From: Deltaproteobacteria bacterium
GTDB taxonomy: Bacteria; Desulfobacterota; DSM-4660; Desulfatiglandales; B25-G16
Length of the DNA: 6,208 bases
Assembly (NCBI GenBank): GCA_020355145.1
Contig: CP070660.1
Coordinates: 1,577,520 to 1,583,727, forward strand
Direction: 5' to 3'
Part shown: positions 1-4,564 of the stretch, in pieces
Layout: each line of letters begins with the position of its first letter
How positions within the stretch are numbered: position 1 is the stretch's first letter
The notes under the pieces: generated by a model
Database searches by the model: none
What the model saw: the letters and a program-made list of their open reading frames with translations, nothing else
Told to the model about the DNA's origin: nothing
Made by a program: the position numbers and the translations under genes

Positions 1-1
1 G

Positions 2-301
2 AGCAGTATAGGAGGTTTTACCTCGCTGGGCAAAAAAGGAAAAAGGGCTGAGGAGGTAGCTGATGATGCCTGCAGTCAGTTTATCAAATTTTTGGATTCA
101 AAGGGGGTTATTGATATTCATCTTGCCGACCAACTTGTTCCTTATATGGCCCTTGCGCAAGGGCGCTCAACAGTGATAACTGAAGGCATAACCGAACATC
201 TCCTCACAAATATCTGGGTAGTGGAGCGGTTTCTCCCTCTCAAGTTCGATGTAGAGGAAGAAACCGGAAAGATAGGGGTAGATGGTATAGGGTTTAGATA
301 G
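2..301 (+). CDS. rtcA: RNA 3'-terminal phosphate cyclase (RtcA), C-terminal part
   Basis: The reading frame is open from base 2 and ends at a TAG at 299-301, giving the last 99 residues; the N-terminus lies outside the window. RtcA uses ATP to convert an RNA 3'-phosphate into a 2',3'-cyclic phosphate through an enzyme-AMP intermediate, and is a cytoplasmic RNA repair/processing enzyme. The fragment shows the family's C-terminal landmarks: a GGFTSLGKKGKRAEEVA stretch (fragment residues 4-20), HLADQLVPYMALA (40-52) and EHLLTNIWVVERFLP (65-79). By counting from the C-terminus against the human and E. coli enzymes, the His of HLLTN (codon 197-199) should be the adenylated nucleophile, and it is present. 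The tail length matches family members, so the gene looks intact at this end. It converges on the leftward gene cluster. No rtcB is visible. A TTG at 92 is an internal codon, not a start. Confidence 0.93.
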   Translation, partial: SSIGGFTSLGKKGKRAEEVADDACSQFIKFLDSKGVIDIHLADQLVPYMALAQGRSTVITEGITEHLLTNIWVVERFLPLKFDVEEETGKIGVDGIGFR

Positions 302-358
302 GCTCAGGCAAGCCCCTAAGTCCTTCGATTTATAAGTTTGATTACGAACCTATTTAGA

Positions 359-407
359 CTTCGGCTGAGCGACTCGACATGAGCTCGTCGACATGTCTCA
401 GTCGAAG
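359..407. repeat. Palindromic repeat unit 1 of the 310-553 cluster
   Basis: An 11-bp stem is formed by CTTCGGCTGAG (359-369) and CTCAGTCGAAG (397-407), with one G-U type mismatch. The 27-base interior contains TCGACATG twice (374-381, 388-395), a GAGCTC palindrome (381-386) and a small inner CGAC/GTCG stem (375-378 with 387-390). This is the longest fold in the spacer. There is no following T-run, so it does not look like a standard intrinsic terminator in either direction. Confidence 0.5.
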
Positions 408-429
408 CCCTCAGGACTTAGTGTTGCCC

Positions 430-450
430 TCGGCCATGAGCTCGGGCCGA
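430..450. repeat. Palindromic repeat unit 2 of the 310-553 cluster
   Basis: TCGGCC (430-435) pairs perfectly with GGCCGA (445-450) around the loop ATGAGCTCG. The loop shares the 10-mer CATGAGCTCG with unit 1, which shows the units are related rather than chance hairpins. Confidence 0.45.
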
Positions 451-462
451 ATGGAGTGAGCC

Positions 463-487
463 CTTCGGTCTGAGCTCAAGGTCGAAG
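463..487. repeat. Palindromic repeat unit 3 of the 310-553 cluster
   Basis: CTTCGGTCT (463-471) pairs with AGGTCGAAG (479-487) through seven Watson-Crick pairs and two G-U type positions. The loop is GAGCTCA, carrying the same hexamer as units 1 and 2. The outer CTTCG/CGAAG pair is the same as in unit 1. Confidence 0.45.
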
Positions 488-512
488 ACAATTGCTCCGA
501 GCTAACTCGTTG

Positions 513-530
513 AAATACGTCACTGTATTT
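513..530. repeat. AT-rich stem-loop next to the right direct repeat
   Basis: AAATAC (513-518) pairs perfectly with GTATTT (525-530) around the loop GTCACT. It lacks the GAGCTC core of the other units and sits just before the AATCGAAG inverted end of the cluster. The A/T stem with no T-run makes a terminator role unlikely. Confidence 0.35.
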
Positions 531-551
531 GCGAATCGAAGCCCCTAAGTT

Positions 552-971
552 CTAAAGAAAGGGAAGTTTTTCCCTCTTTCTGTATGCCAGGGCCTGGCAT
601 GAGGCTATTGGGCTATTTTCTCCATCAGTAACCCTTATCTCATAAGTCGCAATCTTTCTCGATCGGTAGATCTCCCTTGATTCTGCCCTTAATACCCCTC
701 CCTTTGTTGGGGACTTATGATAGGTAACTGTTACATTCAGGGCAACGGCCACTGTCCCGTGAGTGTTGCAGGATATCTCAAAGGCCTCATCGATTAAAGA
801 GAATATCGCACCCCCATGGGTCATATCAAAGATATTGGCCATATCACCCCTAAGATCCATCTCTACAAGGGCATATCCAGGATCTAATCTGAGCAACTTT
901 AGACCCAGTTTCTTGGCATATGGCTCATTGGCTACCCTTTGCCAAATAGCCTCTCTAACTTTATCATTCAC
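552..971 (-). CDS. PaaI-like hotdog-fold acyl-CoA thioesterase
   Basis: A 139-residue protein of the PaaI/4HBT hotdog family, which hydrolyses acyl- or aryl-CoA thioesters in the cytoplasm. Numbered from the GTG at 971, it has the N-terminal helix and the segment YAKKLGLKLLRLDPGYALVEM (18-38). The family's active-site helix follows, with HGG at 52-54, Asp61 at the catalytic acidic position, AFEISCN (63-69) and a following HG. The core strand ALNVTVTYHKSP (77-88) comes next. The substrate cannot be read from the sequence. The frame stays open to a TTG at 1037 (161 aa), with an ATG at 1007. I prefer GTG 971 because TAAGGGG precedes it by 10 bases, family members begin close to this NDKVREAIW segment, and the longer N-terminus overlaps a promoter-like sequence. 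It is last in the leftward run, 158 bases after manB, and may be transcribed separately. Confidence 0.85.
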   Translation of the reverse strand: MNDKVREAIWQRVANEPYAKKLGLKLLRLDPGYALVEMDLRGDMANIFDMTHGGAIFSLIDEAFEISCNTHGTVAVALNVTVTYHKSPTKGGVLRAESREIYRSRKIATYEIRVTDGENSPIASCQALAYRKREKLPFL

Positions 972-981
972 TATTGTTATG

Positions 982-988
982 CCCCTTA
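982..988 (-). promoter_or_regulatory. Ribosome binding site supporting the GTG start of the thioesterase
   Basis: On the minus strand TAAGGGG lies 10 bases upstream of GTG 971. The alternative starts at 1037 (TTG) and 1007 (ATG) have no comparable purine-rich site in front of them, so this site favours the short form of the protein. Confidence 0.5.
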
Positions 989-1008
989 ACAATAAAACCT
1001 TGGCCATC

Positions 1009-1037
1009 AATCTATCCAACGATATCAGCCAAGTCAA
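1009..1037 (-). promoter_or_regulatory. Candidate sigma-70-type promoter for the thioesterase gene
   Basis: Reading leftward, TTGACT (1037-1032, 5 of 6 to the -35 consensus) is followed after exactly 17 bases by TAGATT (1014-1009, 4 of 6 to the -10 consensus). Transcription would begin near 1002, leaving a leader of about 30 bases before GTG 971. It lies in the 158-base gap after manB, where a separate promoter would make sense. The -10 match is modest and the organism's sigma preferences are unknown. Confidence 0.4.
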
Positions 1038-1073
1038 TGATAATCCCAGTTTTCCAGTGTAGGAAGATTCTTA

Positions 1074-1112
1074 GGGAGGGAATTGAGGGATGAGGGGAGG
1101 GGGAAACTGGGG
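1074..1112 (+). other. G-rich tract with G-quadruplex potential downstream of manB
   Basis: The plus strand carries six runs of three to five G separated by 1 to 6 bases: 1074-1076, 1078-1080, 1087-1089, 1094-1097, 1099-1103 and 1109-1112. This satisfies the usual G3+ with loops of 1-7 pattern more than once. The G-rich strand is the template for the leftward genes, so the transcript would be C-rich and any quadruplex would form in DNA. It lies 17 bases beyond the manB stop codon. Folding and function are inference. Confidence 0.5.
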
Positions 1113-1129
1113 AAGACACAGGGTCTTTT

Positions 1130-2473
1130 TCAGCTGAATTTTTCAATAGCCCTTTCTACCATAGTCCTAATCTCGTCAAGCCTTTCCTTGGATTGTGACT
1201 CGAATCTGAGTACAAGTGCAGGCTGGGTATTAGAGGCCCTCACCAATCCCCAACCATCATCAAAGACAATCCTGACGCCATCCACATCGATTATCTTATA
1301 TCGTTTGCTGAATTCATCCTTTAACCTGTCTACAAGCTCAAATTTCTTGGCGTCAGGGCACTCCACCCTGATTTCAGGTGTAGAATATGATTTTGGAACA
1401 TCTTCTAAGAGCTGGTCAATTGATTTACCAGTCCTGGATACTATCTCTAATAGCCTGCATGATGCATAGATGGCATCATCATATCCAAAATACCTATCGG
1501 CAAAGAACATATGGCCACTCATCTCTCCCGCGATAAGGGCCTTGCTTTTCTTCATCTTGTCCTTTATCAGGGAATGCCCTGTCTTCCACATAATGGCATT
1601 TCCACCGCGGGCCTCAATGTCCTTATAGATTCTATCTGAACTTTTAACCTCAGAGATAATAGTTGCCCCGGGATGTTCAACCAAGATATCCCGTGCAAAG
1701 ATGAGCAAAAGCATATCTCCAAATACGATATTACCTGAGCTATCTATCACCCCTATCCTGTCCCCATCTCCATCAACACCAATACCGAGGTCAAGGTTGT
1801 ACCGTCTCACCTCCTCAATAAGATCCGTCATATTATCCACTACAGTAGGATCTGGATCATGGTTGGGAAATGAGCCATCCATATCACAGTAAAGATCATG
1901 AACAACGCACCCAAAGGATTTCAAGATCTTTACCCCTACAGGCCCTACTGTTCCATTGCCGGCATCAAAACCTATTTTCATTCCCGGGGTTATTTTGATA
2001 TCCCCTCTGATCATATCTATATATGGTCCAACGATTTCATATAATGAATATTCCCCTTTTCCTATTGAAAAATCCCCCTCTTCAATAAGCCTTCCTAATT
2101 TCTGGATCTCTTCTCCATAGATAGTATCGAAACCACTGCATACCTTGAAGCCATTGTAGTCAGGCGGATTATGACTTGCAGTAATCATAATGCCTCCATC
2201 TGCCTTTAGGTGCCGTATAGCAAAATAAAGTGTAGGGGTGGGGCAGATACCCACATCTACCACCTTGCATCCGGTTGATATGAGACCCTCTGTCACCTCC
2301 TCTCTAATCCTGGGTGAACTTAATCTACAGTCCCTTCCCAAGACAATACTCCTTTTTCCTAATCGATTGAAATAGGTGCCGAACCCTTTTCCCAAGACAA
2401 TTAACTCGTCTTCTTTAATATCTTCACCTATTACACCTCTTATGTCGTATTCTCTGTAAATCTCCGGGTTCAT
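1130..2473 (-). CDS. manB: Phosphomannomutase/phosphoglucomutase (ManB/AlgC type)
   Basis: A 447-residue cytoplasmic alpha-D-phosphohexomutase that interconverts hexose 6- and 1-phosphates; here probably mannose-6-P to mannose-1-P for GDP-mannose synthesis. All four active-site elements are present in order: the phosphoserine loop TASHNP with catalytic Ser100 (98-103), the Mg-binding DGDGDR (234-239), the sugar-recognition loop GEMSGH (316-321) and the phosphate-binding loop RASNTQP (412-418). The GEMSGH form and the length, close to the roughly 460 residues of Pseudomonas AlgC, fit the dual-specificity PMM/PGM branch. Glucose phosphates are therefore also likely substrates. The ATG at 2473 is preceded by AAAGGG five bases upstream, and the conserved YREYDIRG near the N-terminus supports this start. 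It follows manC by 81 bases on the same strand. The last codons form a TTCAGCTGAA palindrome containing the TGA stop. Confidence 0.95.
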   Translation of the reverse strand: MNPEIYREYDIRGVIGEDIKEDELIVLGKGFGTYFNRLGKRSIVLGRDCRLSSPRIREEVTEGLISTGCKVVDVGICPTPTLYFAIRHLKADGGIMITASHNPPDYNGFKVCSGFDTIYGEEIQKLGRLIEEGDFSIGKGEYSLYEIVGPYIDMIRGDIKITPGMKIGFDAGNGTVGPVGVKILKSFGCVVHDLYCDMDGSFPNHDPDPTVVDNMTDLIEEVRRYNLDLGIGVDGDGDRIGVIDSSGNIVFGDMLLLIFARDILVEHPGATIISEVKSSDRIYKDIEARGGNAIMWKTGHSLIKDKMKKSKALIAGEMSGHMFFADRYFGYDDAIYASCRLLEIVSRTGKSIDQLLEDVPKSYSTPEIRVECPDAKKFELVDRLKDEFSKRYKIIDVDGVRIVFDDGWGLVRASNTQPALVLRFESQSKERLDEIRTMVERAIEKFS

Positions 2474-2545
2474 TTATGCCCTTTCTTTACTGGGTGTCAT
2501 TTCTGACCTTTCATCCCAAACCCTGTTACAGTATCGCTACTAAAC

Positions 2546-2569
2546 GATCACATTTTACAGAATGCGATC
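2546..2569 (-). promoter_or_regulatory. Hairpin enclosing the manC stop codon
   Basis: On the minus strand GATCGCATT (2569-2561) and AATGTGATC (2554-2546) form a 9-bp stem with a single G-U pair. The six-base loop CTGTAA contains the manC TAA. No run of T follows, so it is not a classical intrinsic terminator. It could protect the 3' end of a processed manC message or lower expression of manB, whose start is 72 bases further on. The pairing is seen in the sequence; the role is inferred. Confidence 0.4.
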
Positions 2570-3652
2570 CTTGCCCTGGGATCTTAGTGTCTCAACGAGT
2601 TTCCTCACATCCTGAGACCTCCCTTTTTTGCAGATCAAGAGTGCATCGTCCTCATCTACTACAACCAGATCCTCTACACCCAGGAGCGCAACCAGTTTTT
2701 TTGGGCTATAGACAATGCATCGAGAAGAATCAAGGCTAATCAAGTCCCCTATGAAGGCATTTTTAGCGCTATCCATAGGCCAGTATTGAGCGGCTGACGG
2801 CCAAGATCCCACATCATCCCAACCAAAATCCCCCCTTACCATGATGACATTCCTTGACCTTTCTATAACCCCATAATCGATAGAGATGGCCTCCATTTCT
2901 TTGTAGGCCTTGGTAATTACTTCTGATTCCTCATCCTTGCCAAGGGATGCCCTTATTCTCATAAGCCATCTATAATTATGGGGGAGGTACCCTGCAATTT
3001 CCCCTAGCATACTTGATACCTTTGCAATGAAGATACCACTATTCCAGAAAAAGTTGCCCTGATTGATAAAAACCCTGGCAGTGTCTGTGTCAGGTTTCTC
3101 ATGAAAGGATTTAACAGAATATAGTAAACGCCTTTTATCTATTAATTCATCTGTCTCTATATACCCATAACCAGTTTCCGGTCCCCTTGGCGGGATTCCA
3201 ATTGTAATAAGGAAATTCCCTTGAGACGCCTGATAGACACCTGCCATAACCCTCTGATGAAACCTTTTTTTATCCTCAATATAATGATCTGCAGGCAAGA
3301 TTACCATAACAGCACGGGGATTATCCCTTTCTATAAAAAGGGCAGAGAGCCCAATGGCAGGGGCCGTGTTTTTCCCAAATGGTTCAATTATCATATTTTC
3401 ATCTGGGATCTCGGGAACTGTTCTTTTAACAGCTTCTGCCTGGGATGAGGTGGTCACTATCTTTATCCTGTTGACGGGTATAATAGGCTTGATTAGTTCG
3501 ACCGTTTTTTTGAGGAGTCCCCCTTCAGCGGATCCAGTGATATCGAGGAGTTGCTTTGGCCTATTTTTCCGGCTCCTTGGCCAGAATCTGGTTCCACTTC
3601 CCCCTGCCATTATGACTGCATATGGGTAATCATCTATTCCTGATGTCCTCAT
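2555..3652 (-). CDS. manC: Mannose-1-phosphate guanylyltransferase (GDP-mannose pyrophosphorylase), monofunctional
   Basis: A 365-residue cytoplasmic nucleotidyltransferase making GDP-mannose and PPi from mannose-1-phosphate and GTP. The N-terminal nucleotide-binding signature GGSGTRFWPRSRKNRPKQ (17-34) is complete. It is followed by EPFGKNTAPAI (90-100), PADH (120-123) with the metal-binding Asp, FHEKP (183-187), NSGIF (204-208), SIDYGVIE (257-264) and GWDDVGSW (277-284), all typical of ManC. The protein ends about 80 residues after the last motif, so it lacks the cupin phosphomannose isomerase domain of the roughly 480-residue AlgA/XanB-type enzymes. The ATG at 3652 lies directly against the TAA of the preceding radical SAM gene (TAAATG), which points to translational coupling, with GAGGG upstream as ribosome site. 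manB follows 81 bases later and supplies its substrate. GDP-mannose probably feeds polysaccharide or glycoconjugate assembly encoded elsewhere. Confidence 0.95.
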   Translation of the reverse strand: MRTSGIDDYPYAVIMAGGSGTRFWPRSRKNRPKQLLDITGSAEGGLLKKTVELIKPIIPVNRIKIVTTSSQAEAVKRTVPEIPDENMIIEPFGKNTAPAIGLSALFIERDNPRAVMVILPADHYIEDKKRFHQRVMAGVYQASQGNFLITIGIPPRGPETGYGYIETDELIDKRRLLYSVKSFHEKPDTDTARVFINQGNFFWNSGIFIAKVSSMLGEIAGYLPHNYRWLMRIRASLGKDEESEVITKAYKEMEAISIDYGVIERSRNVIMVRGDFGWDDVGSWPSAAQYWPMDSAKNAFIGDLISLDSSRCIVYSPKKLVALLGVEDLVVVDEDDALLICKKGRSQDVRKLVETLRSQGKDRIL

Positions 3653-4564
3653 TTAAAGCGCCCTCATCCACTCTGGCCTAAGGTCCGCCTTTCCTTGAAG
3701 GGCCATATCTATTAAATCAAGGGCCTGTTCTTTCCCTTCTGGGAGCCTGGCCTTGACCGGCAGATAGTTTGATGCGTGGTTGGAGAAGAAAAGACCACTG
3801 GTAAGGTTGGTGGAGGCTATCATCTCTCTTAATTCCATGAGAAACCCAACATTATCAGGGAGTTCAAATCTGCCGGCTGAAATATCATCTGCCAGGGGTG
3901 TGCCAGGTATTACCATTAATGTCAGGGCACCCACGTAGTCGGGATCCATTGCACTTAGGAGCTCTCCTGTTGCCTTGGCATGGATGAGGGACCTTTTCTT
4001 GCCGGCAATCCCTAAGAGAACAGTAACAGAAAGCCTTATACCCGCTCTCTTAACCTTTTTACCCATATCTAACATCCTCCGCGAATCGGCCCCCTTACTG
4101 ACGGCCTCCAAGGTCTGATCATCGCCTGTCTCTATGCCCATATAGATTATTCCTAGACCCATTTCCTTCAGTCTCAGTAATTCCTCCTCGCCCTTCATCC
4201 TTATACCCTTGGTGTTAGCATAGACACCAACCCTCTTGACCCACGGTAGATATTCTTTTATCCTTTCTAAAACCCATATCAGACGGGGATAGGGGATGAT
4301 CAGGCCATCCCCATCCATGATAAACACCCTCTCCTGATTCTGCATATACCGTGAGGCAAAGAGGATATCGCTCAAGATAATGTCATTATCCTTGATCCGA
4401 AATCTCTTGTCCTTGTATGAGCCGCAAAAGGTGCACTTGTTATGGGAGCAGCCGACAGTGGCCTGAAGGAGGATACTATTTGCCTCGCTGGGTGGCCGGA
4501 TACACATTCCCTCATAGTGCATTCCGGTATTTTTACCTATCCAATCCATATACGCCCTACTCAC
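3653..4564 (-). CDS. Radical SAM protein of unknown function with a CX4CX2C motif
   Basis: A 303-residue radical SAM-fold protein, expected to bind a [4Fe-4S] cluster and cleave S-adenosylmethionine; its substrate is unknown. The N-terminal IRPPSEANSILLQATVGC leads into cluster ligands Cys39, Cys44 and Cys47, spaced CX4CX2C instead of the usual CX3CX2C. This spacing belongs to a widespread uncharacterised group with a GCSHNKCTFC-like signature. MDGDGL (83-88) and GIETGDD (143-149) fit SAM-binding strands of the partial TIM barrel, and a C-terminal SNHASNYLP (261-269) is also characteristic of the group. No B12-binding or SPASM domain is seen. The GTG at 4564 overlaps the upstream stop (GTGA). 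An ATG at 4549, five bases after AGTAGGG, is a credible alternative that would shorten the protein by five residues. It lies between a flavoprotein gene and manC and is tightly coupled to both. Confidence 0.88.
   Translation of the reverse strand: MSRAYMDWIGKNTGMHYEGMCIRPPSEANSILLQATVGCSHNKCTFCGSYKDKRFRIKDNDIILSDILFASRYMQNQERVFIMDGDGLIIPYPRLIWVLERIKEYLPWVKRVGVYANTKGIRMKGEEELLRLKEMGLGIIYMGIETGDDQTLEAVSKGADSRRMLDMGKKVKRAGIRLSVTVLLGIAGKKRSLIHAKATGELLSAMDPDYVGALTLMVIPGTPLADDISAGRFELPDNVGFLMELREMIASTNLTSGLFFSNHASNYLPVKARLPEGKEQALDLIDMALQGKADLRPEWMRAL

Larger units (their letters stand above)
310..553. repeat. Intergenic cluster of nested palindromic repeats bounded by 15-bp direct repeats
   Basis: The spacer between two convergent genes is almost entirely repeats and has no plausible gene. 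AAGCCCCTAAGTCCT at 310-324 recurs with one mismatch at 539-553, so the copies sit 229 bases apart and nearly touch the two flanking stop codons. Just inside lies a perfect inverted pair, CTTCGATT (323-330) and AATCGAAG (534-541). CTAAGTCCT (316-324) is also inverted at 413-421 (AGGACTTAG). Between these are four smaller stem-loops, listed separately. Three of them are built around CTTCG/CGAAG or CGGCC stems with a GAGCTC hexamer in the loop (381-386, 438-443, 472-477), and CATGAGCTCG occurs twice (378-387, 435-444). This resembles the dispersed CTTCG...CGAAG palindromic repeats or MITE-like elements found between convergent genes. No transposase or coding capacity is seen. Transposition, termination or nucleoid functions remain inference. 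Confidence 0.6.

Noticed and set aside
310..553. CRISPR array
   Set aside because: The repeats are nested palindromes of different lengths and spacing, not regularly spaced identical repeats with unique spacers, and no cas gene is near.
556..581. Imperfect stem AGAAA-GGGAA / TTCCC-tc-TTTCT at the end of the thioesterase gene, possible bidirectional terminator
   Set aside because: It lies inside the coding end, has a two-base bulge, and the following T-rich stretch is broken. It could be explained by the Lys/Arg/Phe codons there, so the support is too weak to list.
1045..1111. Inverted repeat CCCAGTTTTCC (1045-1055) with GGAAACTGGG (1102-1111)
   Set aside because: The arms are separated by 46 bases and need a bulge to pair. 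The right arm is part of the G-rich tract, so chance pairing is likely.
1113..1130. Hairpin AAGAC-ACAGG-GTCTT followed by T residues on the plus strand, terminator-like
   Set aside because: The stem is only five pairs, and there is no plus-strand gene upstream for it to terminate. In the leftward direction no T-run follows.
2474..2554. Possible separate promoter for manB in the manC-manB gap (GATACT as a -10)
   Set aside because: No acceptable -35 hexamer is found at a suitable distance upstream.
2476..2739. An 87-codon plus-strand frame covering the manC-manB gap
   Set aside because: More than half of it lies antisense to the conserved end of manC. The composition is unlike a real protein, and it has no plausible family.
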